Assembly: GCA_032173965.1 (NCBI GenBank)
Contig: CM063284.1
Span: forward strand, 131,121,125 to 131,185,124
Origin: Sitta carolinensis
Taxonomy: Eukaryota; Chordata; Aves; Passeriformes; Sittidae
Reading direction: 5' to 3'
Length of the DNA: 64,000 nt
In this document: positions 1-14,800 of the stretch, piece by piece
Numbering within the stretch: the first letter of the stretch is position 1
Layout: each line of letters starts with the position of its first letter
Program-made: the position numbers and the translations under genes
The notes under the pieces: generated by a model
What the model was told of the DNA's origin: nothing
Databases searched by the model: none
The model's input: only the letters and a program-made list of their open reading frames with translations

Positions 1-3000
1 CCCCCACAGTCCCAGCTGGGCTGAGCCCTGCCTTAGTGCAGCTGACAACTGAGCCCTTAATATTGTTTCTCTGGGTAAATGGATGACAGCCTTGTATCAT
101 CCTTCCCTTGGTGACTCTTACTTCTGGCACCATTTGTTTCCATTTCATTTTAAAGTCAGTATGAATTGTCTCAGGCAAAAATTACTTAATAACGAAATTA
201 ATAAAATGAAATAATGTTAAAGTTATAGTATAAAGTTATCTTCTGGCAATAGGACAAGCAAGGGAGGCTTTAGATCAGATTATCCAACAATTGCTTTTTA
301 TAAATATACCTAAGCCATTTCTCTGTGTAAAATTGCAGGTTGCACAAGCACTCAGCAGTCCCTTGTAGACTGCAGATTCTTATCTTTCAAAAAACTTAGC
401 AAGGTTTGCTGCATGAAATTCTCAGTTTAAAGACCATGATATAACTGATTGCTTTAATATAATTTTCTACCAGAATGTTCCACATACACTGTGCCCTGAG
501 ATAGCATTCGAAAATGATTGTATGGGAGAGGTGTAGGAGGAAAAGGATTCATGACTCTATGGCAACTGAAAAGAATGGGATCCCAAAGTCATAATAAAAA
601 TTATTCCCTGTGATAGGAAGTTCTGTTTGCTCTTTGAAACTAAGAGCAATAGAAAAAAATAATATTTGGTATCTACCTATTGGAACAGGGAGGGCATTTC
701 ACACTCTGATCAGAGAAAGCAAATATGTGAATCAGCCAGGGAGGGAAGGGAAGATCCCTAAAAAATTTATTCTTTATGATCCTAGCTGAAGACGTGACAA
801 ATCATATCATAGGCCATGAAGTAACTGGCCCATAGCACCATAAGGAGGAAATGAAGGCAGAAGAAGATGGGGAACACATCTGAAGTAAAAGAACATGGCA
901 GCACTTCAGTCAGGACTAAAAACTGGGCCTGGAAGGTATTAACAAATGGACACTATAGGAAATGATTTTCCAGAGTCTTGAACATTGAGCAGAATCTTAT
1001 AGCTGTATTAAAATGTGCAAAAACTGCTGTCATTTTGCACAGATGACTACCTCAGGAGCAAAGGCCAAGACAGTCAGGTCTTTCATCTCAACAGTCACAG
1101 GCAGGACCAGAAGAGATCTGGCGATCTTCTGCTAATGTCATGATACAAGTTTTTCTTTCACAGAAGAGGATTAAGTACATTCTGACAATTAACTTCTATC
1201 CTTCTAATAATAAGCAGTGAAAGACTGCCCAGTAAATCAAAGATGTGCAGCTACATAGTAAAATTTTTTTTTTCCTTTTTTACAGTTACAAAAAGACCAT
1301 CTGATTCCAATGATAATCAGCCACTCCACATGATTCCCATTAGCTCTGTCCATGGAACACCTGAACAAAAGCCAAAGGAACTTGGACACGTTCCTCATTC
1401 TGCCTTTTCTTTTTTTTTTTCCTAAACATCTGTTTTCCCATGTTGATATATGAGCTCATAACTTGCAGAACAAAGACAACCCATGCCTTCATGTAGCATC
1501 ATGTTTATGTAGGTAGCACTGGGTTTTTCTAACAATTTCTTTCTATCTATTCTACCCTTTAGACTGTTGTCCAAATTCACTGCTACATTGCAAAGAATGA
1601 CCAAGAGACACTGAAGGCTTCTTTAGAGGGGAAAGTTTTTCAAAAAATATCCAGAAACTAAGGCATAATTTAATGAGGGATATTGGTTAAATATAGCTTT
1701 ATAAGAAAAACATGATGGTGATTACTTCATGAATAGCAATGCTATGACCACTCTCACAGATCATGTCTATTTAGCTGCACAACACCATAGCATTTTCAAA
1801 ACAAATGTAGTACTTGTGCCCTATTTTGAAGCTTTTATATTTTAGGGCCATGATCCCGTAAAAGTATTCGCTTTTCACCAATCATGGGGATCTCTTGCAA
1901 TACCCCATGCTAAGTATGTGTGTGTAACAGCTCAAAAGGACCAGGGCCTCTAAAACACACTGTATTTAAGATCATCGGACCCTGTGGAATGTCTCGCATA
2001 TGAAAAACTATGAAAAGTTTAAGTGCTTGCAGATCAAATAAGTGAATTTAGAAAAAAAAGATGGACGATAAAAAAGTTAGAGATTACAAAACAGAGTTGC
2101 TTTGGACTCTAGTGAGATTTGTGCTAGTTCTGCTGGTGTTGGCTTTTCTTTGTTTACAGTATGAATGCTGTAAGCTCCCTACAGCAAACCTACAATGCAG
2201 AGTTGAAATAAAGTTAGAGTCAATGTTAAGCTTATAAATATTTTTAATTTTTTAACAGTTTACAGTATTAAAGTTTTCCTTACAATAATGCTGTTAATGT
2301 TATTTTTAGTTTAGCGTTTACATAAAAAAAAATCTTAATTTTTTTTCTTTCATCCTTCTCAATTACATAAGCAGATGCTGGAGTATTGAGATCAAGAAAG
2401 TGGAAGCAGAGAGGGAGAGCAAGATGATAAACAACACAGGAGTTGTAGCAGAAGGAGCTTGGTAACAAATGAGAGAATGAGTATCATTAGGAAAAGGTTA
2501 GAACAGTGAGGCCGTATGAGTATGGATGTACAGATTTGTGGCCATTAGTACAGAAGTATAGGATACCAAATGTAGCTCTGTGTATTCCTTTCGTAATATA
2601 AACAGAGCGTCAAACAATCTGTCAAACAATGCCAGGAGTGTGGAACGTGGCTCCAAAGAGAGGAGACAGGCTGCTGTGGGCAGGCTGCTGTTGGAGTACA
2701 CGGGAGAAGACCAGCTCCAGCACTGGCTTCAGACAGCTGGGTCTTAATGAGGCTTTAACAAACCCTGGTGGCACAGAAGTGGATTGAGTAGCAGCAAATG
2801 GGATTTCAGCAGATTTGGGGGGCTTCTTGAGATTATTCATGCAGAAATTGTTTTCCCACCTCAGCTCACTTTAGGGAACCTGCATTTTCTATCAGGGATT
2901 TTTGGAGATGCCAATTTCCATAAAGTTTACTGTTGGAAGGCTGAAAATTTAACCAAAATTACTAGCATTTCAGACAAAAAAAAAAGTCATAATTTCAAGT

Positions 3001-5497
3001 ATTAACTTCCATCACCCCATCATCTACAGCTACTCATATATATTTCCCACCCAGGAGGAGAGCTCAAATGCCAGTTTTAGCTAATTCTTGTCCTATGGCA
3101 AAGACAGACATTAAGAGCAAGAGATTCTTATATCATGCTTAAATACAGCAGATGCAAAGGAATGCAGTTTGTACCTTCTTTTGCCAAGCTTTGTTTCGCC
3201 TGAGATGGTACGCACTGAGAGGAAACATTCATAATGTGCAGTTTTATGGGAAGGCTGCCGAGTTGGGATTGCTGTTTGCTGGACAAATGGCCTCACCTGA
3301 AGGGCAACTGACCATGCTGCTGCTTCTTCACTGAGTCAGCACACGTGGCCAGCTGATGCCAAACTGGGCAGGAAAAGCCTTCTCAAATACCTCACAAATA
3401 CTTCAATCTGTTTTTTCATGGTTTTTTCACTTAGGGCGGCACTGCACTGACGCTCTCTGCAATGCCATAACAAACCAGGTTGGGGAACTAGCTATTTGCA
3501 TTCTCTTCTGCTGTTTTTTGATAAATTGGCTTCTGGTCCCATTGCTTCTGAAAGGGCAAGGGGTATCCCATAGCAGTGGTGCTGGGTCTCTGCCAGGTCA
3601 CCAGGCTACACAGAAATCTGCAGCATGACTCACCAGCTCTAAATGTTTTGGGTCTAGACACTTAAGAAGTCTTGAGTCATGTATATATAGCTATAGAAAC
3701 GTATGAATCTGATTGTAGCAAGCCCTGCAGAAACAGAGTTAAATGCTTCCCCTGCCCTAAGAGATGTAAAACACAGTTTGGGAGAAGACCAGATGAGAAG
3801 TGTGAGAGGAAAAACATTAAATAAAAGGAGCAAATATTTATGTAATAACTATAAGAAACTAAAGTCTAAAAGATTCAAACAAGACAAAACATTAAGAAGA
3901 AACACTTTGTAAAGGTATGGATAATTTGGGAAAGATTGCTTGGAGAAAAATTAGTGTTTCATGCAATTCCATGGTTCCACACATTTGTATCATTCCCAGA
4001 TGTTCTACAGGTTTCACATCTGAGATCCTCCACTACAAAGAGTGTAAATGAGAAGCATAGTTCCTTGCAAATAATTCAGAAATAATAAAGGGGCACCTTA
4101 AGGGGCACACAGCGAAAAGGCAGCCACAGCAGAGCAGATAGCTGACAGAAGAGTAGTGTTACAAGAAACTTAACTATGAAACGCTTTCACAAAAAATGTA
4201 CATGCAGTGAAACTCAACAAGTTTTACAAATCTGTTTTCATGTTCTCCATTTATACACAGGATTGATTTAAGCAGTTGAGGTACAAGTTCATACTCATAG
4301 TTTGGTTCCAACTGCTCAATTTTGATTTATTAAAAAAAAACTATATAGAAAATGAAAATTATCCCTCTCTGTTCTTTAAACAGCCTTCTGTTCTGTTCAC
4401 TCTGAATGCTGCACAGTTATAGTCACAGCTCTATTAATTAAGAACATGCTGTTATCCTCAGCACTGAGAGAAATGAAGTTACTGATAGATAAAGTTTTGA
4501 GGTACCTCTCTCCCATGAGAGCTTCCAATAAAAAGAAGTGTGGGTGACCAATGATGGAAGTGCTTTGCAGCATGGCTGAGAAAATCGACTCTATCTTTTT
4601 GCACCCTCAAGTATTCTAACAAGAGTGGTGTTCTTTTTGCAAGCACTCATCTGGTTTCAAATTGGATTGTTCATAATATGTGCTGAGTTGTGAGGAGTTC
4701 CACAATTACCATTCTCTTCTCCTTTCTCTATCTTTCCTTGCTGCTGGGAAGTACTGTACATAAAGTTCCAGCAATGTGAGGATATAGGAGCTTTGTGCTT
4801 TGGAGATCTCATGCCAGGACATGATTAAGTTCCAATTAATTTTATATATCAGATAATATAAACAACTTTATGTAAAGTTATGCTGATTTTAATCCCACAG
4901 CAAAACTGCCAGCAGCACTAAATCACATTTAAACCTCAATAGTTCCTCTTACTGTTATTTTCCTGCTATTTTCCTTCATGGTTTGGTCTGTATAAATGCT
5001 TAGATGTGAAATGATAAATGTGACAGATATACCAATATTTATGTCACATAAGGTTTTATGTTTTGATTTAAGAAGATAAAAAAGCTATGCCTCCTAAAGT
5101 CAAGATTCTCATGAGAGGATTGTTGTTTCACTTGTTGCATCAAAACATTTATGTGTCAGCCTCACAGCACCACCAGCAATGAACAGGGCATGAGGAAAGA
5201 TAAGCAGAAGTTTCTAGTCATTCAGCCTTTATCTTTTTCTCTTTTTTTGTCTTTCTCTCCTTCAAGATGCATGAAAGGGAGAGCACACAATGGTTAGTTC
5301 TTAACAAACCAAATTAAAACCCAGGCTAATCTCCTGATCTTTTATCAGGACAATGACACAACAGCACAGTATGCTTAGAGGAATAAAGGATAATATTTTA
5401 TAAATATATGTACATGCTCCAGAGACAGCCATTTATGATCAAGAGATACTTGCTTCCTATATGAGACAAATTTAATCATGCAAAAAATTATACTATG
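1..5497. other. Gene-free left flank
   Basis: AT-rich DNA with stops in all frames and only chance open frames of up to about 93 codons. No repeat family, RNA gene or exon recognised. Confidence 0.75.
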
Positions 5498-5503
5498 CAA
5501 GAC

Positions 5504-6220
5504 TGTTGTGATGTGTTTATTTTAATTTCCTAGTTTTTTATTTACAGTTCAATTGTTAATGGCTCATTCCAATGTACCCCTATGTTTTTCCCAAGTTAGT
5601 CAATTCCTACTGTTGTGCCCACCCCTGAAGTTTCCTAAAATGCCAAACCCCGCCCTATGTTCCAGCTCCTTCCCTGTCAGTCAGTGTTTCCCTGCCCAGC
5701 TCCTTCCCATCCATCACAGTTGTCCCATCCCCTGTTCCAGACCCTTCCTTGTCAATCCTCCCTCCAGCCTATCCCTGCACGGTTCCTCCCCTTGGGCTGT
5801 CCCCCAAACCTCGATGCCCCATTGGCCCACGTGACCCCAGTCCTCCCTCATTAGTTCAGGATGTTGTCAATCCCACCTTGTCCTCCTCCCCTCTCCCTAC
5901 CTTATTGGTTGTAAGTTTGTGTCCGCCCCTGGGATCCTCCCCCTATAAAACCCCTTGCACACCCCAGTTCTGTGTCCTTGCGTCCCTGACCCTCTCTGAG
6001 GAAATAAACCTTTGGGAATCATACGAAGGATCCCTCTCTGGTTTTTGCTCTAATCCTCGACGCCTTTCCTACCTTGGTGCTATGGAGAGCAGTCTTGCTG
6101 CCAGGGGATCCAGCAGCCACTGCCTTATCTCTGCCTGGGTCTATTCCAGACCAGGAGAGACCACTCTGGGCACAGTCCAAGACCAGGGCTAGCTGGGGAG
6201 CCCTCTCAAGCACTGTGTCA
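5504..6220 (+). mobile_element. Solo ERV LTR with 6-bp target-site duplication
   Basis: A 717-bp block starting TGTTGTGATG and ending CACTGTGTCA, flanked by exact CAAGAC at 5498-5503 and 6221-6226. It has a TATA box (TATAAA at 5944-5949), AATAAA at 6003-6008, and an unusually C- and pyrimidine-rich U3 (5570-5940). TG...CA ends plus a 6-bp duplication fit an ERVK-like (class II) LTR. No gag, pol or env sequence accompanies it, so it is a solo LTR. Short open frames across it are composition artefacts. Confidence 0.85.
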
Positions 6221-7059
6221 CAAGACCTAAAGTACATTTACTGACACTTAGGTTCCCCATCTGACTGCACAAATAATTTAGAATTATTACATTCTAAATT
6301 CTAAATACTAAATTCTTACTCATGTTTGAAGTCTTAACAGTCCTATGTTACATACTGATGTAGGTGCTATTAAACACTTATGTTGTATTTCACACTGTCA
6401 TGAAAGCTTGACTTTTCAAAAAGTAATATATTTTCTCTTGAACATAGTTATCCCTGTTAGTAACAAAGCAGGAGGCTAGGCTTGCTAGTGGACACTTTCA
6501 ATACTTGGCCTTTGGCATACACTTCTTAGGAAATTCCCTTCATTCACAAACAAATTCTGAAACTCATATTAAACAGATTTCATGTCACTCAAACTTACAC
6601 TAGATAACCAATGGGAAAAAAATCTCTTTTCTATCCTTCTGATCTATGGAATGTCTTCAAAATTAAATGTGGGTAAAATTTCTACCAATATATTAATACC
6701 ATCAGTAGTAATAAATCAACAAAGCATCAGCTGGTATTATCTACTTTTTGCCAAGAGACTTGTTATCATAAAGAAATTGCAAACCTGTTTAAGGTGTTTG
6801 TGAAGCATTTAAATTTATTTAATCACAGAACCATATTAAGCAACTAGGTAATATTTCACATTAAGTGTGAAGAGGATCCCTCTCCTGCCAGAAGATGATC
6901 ATTGGCTAAAGAGTGTTTCACAGAAGAAAAGATAGAAACAGGACAGAGGAAATTTTAAAATAAAATACTGGAAAGAAACAGCTTCCTAAAGTACCATATG
7001 AAGAAAATAACCCAGCCAGCTAGGGAAAAGGAAGCCCAAATCCCAAGAGATAGAAGAAG

Positions 7060-7090
<31 letters not shown>
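7060..7090 (+). repeat. (AAAAC)n microsatellite
   Basis: About six AAAAC units. Confidence 0.9.
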
Positions 7091-8091
7091 CACACTCGCT
7101 AGTTTCCTTTGCAGAACCAAGGAAGAACAGTTTTGATTTTCTCAGCTGAACAGCTAATGAACAAAATCCTAGATGGTATAGCATCTCCTGTGGGAGTTCA
7201 AGAGCTTCAATTCAGAAAGTATCAAAGAAAAATAAGAATGGAAATCAAATTTCCTATAATTTATAAGTAAGACAGTCTTTCATACCATAGCTCAGATCTG
7301 GAAAATAACTCAGGCAGACTTTTTGCAATGATCAAGCTATTTCCTACTATTTCCTTTGTCTTGTCTTTTCCCAGTTGGACCATTTTTCTTAAACAGTAGA
7401 CAAACAATAACAGAATGGAGCACGTTGTAGTGAAATTAGAGCTCTCCATCAGCTAGTCTATTTAATGCTTCGTACACCATGAGGTGAACTTTACTGTAAC
7501 TTCTCTGGCTCTATATAAAGGATAGAGGGAACTAATGAGTACAGTAGGATGAATGGCAGTAAAAACAGAGCAGATGTCAAGATTTACTTTAAAGCATACC
7601 ATGGCTTTAAAATCTACTATAAATTGTCCAGACTTGTATGAGTTTCTCCTGTTACAAAATGCCCAAATGACTTCAAGACTGAAAGAGGAATTCCAACTGA
7701 TTAATTCACATTATCAGTGGCTATTCATGGGAGTCAGTGAAATATTAGGAAGGAAATATTAGTACCCAAACATCATAACACATGCTCAAATGAGAACAGT
7801 TTCTTCAATTTTTTAACAGCTAGATCCCTAGCCATTATTTCACTCAAGTATTTCTGTTCAGGTTTTTTTCAAAAAATATTCCATAATGAAAGAGAAGCAT
7901 ATTAGGGATTCTGTAATAACTAAATGTGTAAAAAATAAGACAAATTTTAAAAATGTTACCTAAGATTTTTTGAAATGTGTCTGTCTTGAGAATCAGTTAT
8001 TCAGGTTTTAACTCCTGCTTTTCTTGATGTTTCAGGTTCCCACGGCTGCAGTACTGATCAGAATAACAGGATTACATTGGATAAGCAATAT

Positions 8092-8105
8092 CTGCCATCT
8101 GCTGG
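8092..8105 (-). promoter_or_regulatory. Consensus CTCF core motif
   Basis: On the minus strand CCAGCAGATGGCAG matches the CTCF core CCASYAGRKGGCRS at all 14 positions. Motif only; occupancy is unknown. Confidence 0.5.
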
Positions 8106-8385
8106 ATGTTTTCTAGCACTGATGAGGCTGACATTGTTTGGGTAGGTGGCCAAATACAGAGAAATTGAATTAACAGCATTACAGCATTCTAAAAGTTGTT
8201 GAGAAATTGAAACTCAATCTGCAGCATAATAAAGACCTTCACATGTTGTTTACTGGTGGAGAAATGATTCACAGAAGAAATTATTTCCACAGCAACTTAA
8301 TGGAACAGGACTAGAAATTTCATCAAAGTCCTAATCCCCTTTTCAGTACGCTATCCCACAATGCTACTACCACTGCTATTGCAGG

Positions 8386-8403
8386 AAAAAAAAAAAAAAA
8401 AAA
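8386..8403 (+). repeat. Poly-A then G-rich tract
   Basis: 18 A followed by GGGAGGGGAGGGG. Low-complexity. Confidence 0.85.
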
Positions 8404-11400
8404 GGGAGGGGAGGGGACATTTTAGTAAACCCCACTAAACTCTATTTTCTTTTTGAAGTATTTCAAAAATGCAATTTTCTTCTATCCACTGTAATTATTT
8501 GCCAGAAACGTAGAATACAGCAATACTGCATATTTGAACAGAAAAGGGTTTTGGTTTTATTTTACACGAGAAGTAAAGCATTTAAGTTAACCATGATGAT
8601 AAAACATTTTAGAAAGGGAATCAAACCTAGTGTTCCTGTAATGGTATTACAGACATAGGTCTCTACTGTCACATACATATGTATTGCATAAAGATAAACT
8701 TCCATAATATATATCTTTGGGATTTTGACAAAACACTGCTATTTGTCTGTGTTTTTTACTGCCCTTGAAAGTATTCCATTACGCTTCAAACTGACATTTC
8801 CATGATGTGAATGAATGGAGCGAAATGCTATAATTACCTGAGCTAACAGAAATTGCATGCTGCCTTTACTACTCTTTGGTAGCAGCAGTACACTATCTGG
8901 TTAATACATTAGTGTGCTGTAGTAGGACTTGTAGTATTATCATGACAATTATCCACCTCTTCTGAACCCAATTCCCTCTTATCAGCAGCATATAATTTTG
9001 ACATACATGAATAGCTCAGCCTGGAATTTTCCATGCTGGATGTTTGCCCCTGGACAATTTTGTAGAAAACTTCAGTTAAAATATTTCAGCTGTTTCTGAA
9101 AACACAATTAAGGGAAAAAATGCAATCAAACAAAAACCAATACATTGTTTTGACCATGTGAAAATATTCTGGTAGCTTTTTAATAGATGTAGTACTTTCA
9201 TCCTTTGATACAAGGACTTCCTTTTTGCAAGGTGGGTGACCTATTTATCAAATGTAAACTTCTTGCTATCATCACAAAATTTTATCAAGGTCTGTCCATG
9301 TTATAAACCTTGAATCTTTTGTATAACGTGTTTCCAGCAGAGACCTCAGTACACCCACCCACTCCAGCCCTGGGCTGCACACTACTTTAAGAACCTTTCA
9401 GGCTCCAAGCTGGTATCACTGGCTAGCCCTGTGATCTGAGACCAAGGATACACTTTAAACAGGCCCAACACTGAGTCCTGGAAGCATGGGACAGAAAAAA
9501 AAGGGAGCTGGTCAGGACAGAAATTCTATGGTAATTGTGGGTGGTATGGTGCAGAGTGGGGTGGGGTGGAGTGGCATGGCATGGTGCAGAAGGTGCAGCA
9601 TGAGAGGAAATCTGGGATGGGTTGCCAAGGTGCTGAGAGCAGTGGAATGGGAAAAATCAAGAGGAAAGAAAAGGTTGGTGTGGTTACCTTAGACCTTATC
9701 CAGGGTGGGATTGAGATGAATATCTAGAGGAGTGTGAAAGTGAACAAATAGGTTGGCAGGAAGGAAATATGAAAGGCAGATTGATTCAGTTAGTGGTCAG
9801 ATATGCTGGAAATAGTGGGAAATATCTAGGAAATACACTAGAACAAATAGCCAAGAGCAGATGACAAATCTAAAGGAGAAGATTTGAAAACATCGTGAAT
9901 GGGGACGCTGAGGAAGAAAGACTAGATGAAGAGGTAGGAGAGACAAAAAATATGGGTAAGCCAATCACGAAAACATAAGCTGAGGAATGAAAGGGGACCA
10001 ATCAAGGAGACAAAGTGGGAGTAGAGCTGGGATTTAGTTGGAGCAGAGATTAGCACTGGCTTGAGAAATCTGTCAGAATCAAATATTCTCAGCCATCATT
10101 TATTTCAAGACTCCTTGGTCAACATGGGACATAAGTCTCAGTGGACTTTCTAAGGCATGGGCTGTAGGCTGGGTGTCCCCAGCTGATGTCATTACACATT
10201 ATCTTTTGCTCCTATTTCATTCACTCGTCTACTCTGATGATGTATTTACTATTAGTGTAGTAACGGAAACATTCTTTGCTGGCCAAAATGTGCTTTTAAC
10301 AGAGTTGAATGAAGAATTTAATACAGTAAACCTACTACCTATCAAAGACAGTCTGTTTTTACCTTGACTATATCCAGGTATATCCACAGCCCTTAGGAAG
10401 ACTGTGCATGTGTATATGCACACATTTCTCTTAGGTTACCTTTCCTTCAGAGTGGGAGAGATGTTTGAAGGAGGAGACAGTGGTCTACCATCTCAAACTG
10501 TTGTAGAGGTGCCACCCCCATTCTTGCATTCAACTTTAAAAATGAACCTCAAGTATTTTCGTATTTCTGGTATGAAGAGAGCTGAAAAGTATAAATTCAC
10601 ATTTGGAGAGCCAGCACATTGAGAACCACAGGCTGGAGAGGACAAGATGTGTGGGCAGAGCTGTGGGCAGCTGGCACTGAGCACATGCCAACTGGAAGTT
10701 GCTGCATTTCTTTCACTGGATATATGATGACCCCACTCAGTCTCTGGCCATACACTTACATTGTTGAAAAACCAAATCTCAAGAGTTGCTCCCCTGTTTT
10801 CTCATAATTTTTGAAGACCGCATTGGTCTCAGGGGAACTCTACTGATAAACAATTAGTAATTAATTATTTTTAGATTTTAATAACCATGGGTAGAATATT
10901 AGTTATTTTGTGACTTCAGCAACAGAGAGATGTCATTTTCTCATGCAACTGAAGAATGGGGAGAAAGTAATGCAGACACACTGCATAATTCTCCTATCCA
11001 CTGAAGACTGTAGTGAAAATGCTCATCTCCGTAAGAGTAAGAGGAAAAATGAACATGAAATTAAAGAAAACTTAGTTATGTGTATAACATTATGGATGAG
11101 TGGATTTAGAATAGATAGGTATCCACTGCTCCCTAAAAAGCTGCATATAAAATACCTAATGTACTGTAAAATATGTGTTTTGCCAACGAACCAAAAAAAA
11201 AAAAAGTTTGAATATTTAAAATATTTCAAATGCCTAAAATATTTGTATCTAGAATACAATTTGTATACTTTTAAGAGAGCCTTACTACTAAAACTGATCT
11301 TTAGTGTCTTTACACTGGATTCAGAACAAACATGAAAGAACAACGCATGTTATTCAGTGACAGACAAGGGAGTCTTTTAAACTATGTAGGTGATGTGTGT

Positions 11401-11700
11401 ACTTAAAGGTTTCCATTGCTTTCTGGTGGCAAAGGTTCCTGGGCATCAAACCTTTCCCAAGTGGTCAAAACCAGAGTTTTCTAAATCTCCTCTAAGTTCT
11501 AAGCTATTTCCTTTCTTCTTTCTCAGTCCACCCATGCCTGTTCCTGTCTTGGGTTTATATGAGTGCAGAGTCCTGTGGTATTGTCCTGCCTAGTACTCAG
11601 AAAAAACTGTGCTGTGCAACAGCAGCTCTGTCTTATGTGCTGCAGCTAATTAGTGTCAGGAGGAACAGAACCAAAAATAAAAATAATGACATTTTGAAAG

Positions 11701-11822
11701 TGTTTTGTTTGTTTGTTTGCTTGTTTGTTTTTGGGTTTTTGTTTGTTTGTTTTTGTTTGTTTGTTTGTTTGTTTTTGTTTTGTTTTGGTTTTTTGGGTTT
11801 CTTTGTTTTGGTTTGGTTTTTT
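11701..11822 (+). repeat. GTTT-rich microsatellite
   Basis: Imperfect (GTTT)n tract with interspersed longer T runs and GGTTT variants. Confidence 0.95.
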
Positions 11823-14800
11823 TGGTAGGATCAAAAAATTATTTCACTTTTCTGGACTGGTGTCAGGAAAACAGAACCCAAATAACACAAATGCACTTCA
11901 AATGTGGGGTGATGTATATTTATTCCCCATGAACAAAATTTCTTCCCACTGAGGCAGAGCTAAAAATCCCACCTTTTTAGACTCACTTAGAACTTGCTGC
12001 TGCCTCTCTGTAGCCCAGTTACTATATGTTTGAGCTTAAACGCACAAGCACATGCCAATACAAAAACCCACAGTGAGTTCACTGGGACGGTTTATGACAT
12101 TTTTTTTTTTTTTAGTATGATTTCAGGATTTGGCAAGTCTTTATTCCTCTCCATTAAGAAGCATTTTGATTCCTTGGTCTCTGGGTAGTTCATCTTTGTT
12201 GTTAATTCACCCCACTTTTTACAACAAGGCCGAATTTTCAAAGCCACTGAAGTGCTCAAGTTAGGAGAGAGACACAAAAGGGGTAAGGGCATGGCAAAAA
12301 TATTTCTGGAAGAGGGCTATGAGTACCTGTGTAGAGAACTGACTGCCTGTGCACAGGATTCAAGATTTCTGCATGTTGTGCCTGGGACCGAGGATAACAT
12401 GACCAAGGATTATATGCTCAATAAATATTTCTGAACCAAGTAAAGATGATAGGAGATACCTACTAAGATTCCTCTTAAAGGAATGTGGGCTCATGGACAG
12501 AAACTATTTTTTTCTGTTTGTAAACTACACATATTATTGGATTTCTCAAGGGACCTCAATTAACAATACAAAAAATTAGCAGCTGAAGAATTTAGATGAT
12601 CCAAAGTTTGTTTCAGTAGTTAAATTGAAGCCCTCTTTTTGTTCCTTTTTAAATTCTGCACTTGTAAGGAATGTTCAGCAACACCTAATGTTCAAGATGT
12701 GCAAATCTAACGTGAATTTTATCTTAAGACAAGCTGAATGGAAAAGACTACATATTCAACACTGTCAAATTGTTAGTCCTGAGTAAAAATGCAAATGTGA
12801 TCAGCACATTCCTCACAAAACAAAAAGAAGTGTGAAGCCCTGCTATTCTTTTTGGTGGCCTCTGACTGAGGGAATTAATGCAAGGAAGGCATACAATAGT
12901 CCAACACTGGTCTTTTTTCTCTGGGTGCTGCTCACCTGGATTGTCTATTTGACTTCACAGTGCAAAGCTTTCTAAGTGACCCATATCATTCTTCAATGCT
13001 GGATAAAGCTGCTGACAGTCTTACAGCAGACAAAATTCATTAAATGAATGCAAGTTTGGAAATCTTATTTTCCAATTCTTTGCTGCAGCATCTTAGCAAC
13101 CACATCCAGTGTTCTTAATTAGTTACTTTTTGTTAACATGTCACTTAATTGATTAGGAATCCTGATAATAAAAGGAAATAAGCCATTTCCTGAGACATTA
13201 TTACTCTTAATGCAGTTCTCACTTTTTCCTTACACTCTAGTATATTGCTATCATGGCTATGTGAAGTGTGCACAAGGGACCAGATCAAAGTTTTCTCTTT
13301 AAGCTATCCCAAACAATTTTCCAACACTGCAAGTGTGACTACACTTCATTCTCCTGATCAGTCCTTCTCCCCTCTCCTGAGGATTAAACTACCCTAGATC
13401 TCTACTTCTTCAGAAGACAGCTCCAAAAGCTGCCTTTCTGTTGTTATTTTATTGAGGCTTGGATAGTTATCAGTCTAGACAGACAATTTAATCAGGATGG
13501 AAATGTGCCAAGTACTCCCTAGCAGCCAAGACTGATCTGAGATCTCTAAAGAAGAGATGAAAATGGAGTACATTAAGTCATTTTTTTTTCTTATTTCAGG
13601 ATGTCATTCTGCTCTAAATCATATAGCAGATGGAGCATCTTTCTTCCTTTTCTCAGCCAGCCTGATCCGTTCAAGTGTTTGGGTCCTTACAACTGTAACA
13701 AAAAACAATTTTGCAGAGGTGTCCCAAGGGATGCATAAAGGAGATGCCAGTGTACCTAATCCCACCAATTAAAAAGAGAAATGTTGCATCAAAAAAGGTA
13801 TTGACCTGCCCTGAACACTTTTCACTTGTTGCATTACGAGTATAGAAATCTGACAGAAAATAAACCCTTTGTGTGTTGCAGCTGGTCCTCAGAGATCAGG
13901 GAGGCTGGGTGTTGCTGGGTTTAATTTCTGATTATTACCAGTTCAGCACTCTAAGTCTGGTTGTGTTCGATAAGAAATTTGATAAGCACAGGTTCACAAG
14001 TAGTGCAATTTCAACAGCATGAGTTGAGTGTAATCAATAAGAATGTGTGTAAGTACAGATTCAGGAAGTGTGTGATTTACCACTCTGATACTAGAGCTCT
14101 GGCCAAGTTCAGTAAGAACTTACATGATCCAGAGTTACAAATAGAATGGCTTATTGAAGAAACATGAAAGTAGGTTCTGGACTGATGAGGTAAATGCACT
14201 AACTGCAGAGAGTTAATATGTGTAGTGACCGCAGGTATAGTAACAGAGATCTATTACAAATATGTGTGTGTGTATATATACAAATGCTTTCCTTAGGGAA
14301 AGAGGAGAGATACAATCCATTGACAGATCCCAAACAAGCAGAGGTGTTTTCCCCCCTTTCTTATGTTTTTCTCTTTGTTTTTCTGCCCCAAATCCCTCTT
14401 CTTTTATACAGTAAGTTTTAGCCCATCCCAAAAGGAGGGAACAACTGCATGTTACAGGTGGGGATTGGTGACTGTAACAACACATGTAAGGCATGTTCTC
14501 TGTTCACTTGCATTCTTAGGGGGAGAAAGTTGATAAACAAACTTGGCTCTTGGCTACTTTAGCTCAGAATTCATAGTTGATACAAAGAGTAAATAAACAC
14601 TTTGGTCCTCCTCCACCTACAAAAGAGGCAGTAAAGGCTATCTGACATTCACCAGAGAGCTTTTTCATGTATACGTATCTTCTTAAAGGACCAGATTTGT
14701 CGCAAGTCTTGTTTGGCACGGTGAAAGGGGGAGTGAAGCCAAGGGCTGGTCTGGAGGCACTGGTGCTCTTCTGTGCTTCACTGGAACAACACTGGGAAGT

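Noticed and set aside
5553..6192. Overlapping Pro/Ser-rich open frames
   Set aside because: They lie entirely inside the C-rich U3/R of the solo LTR.
10910..11335. 141-codon plus-strand open frame, with a 106-codon frame opposite
   Set aside because: AT-rich, Lys/Leu/Tyr-rich, no domain, and no splice or promoter context. It fits chance in 64 kb of six frames.
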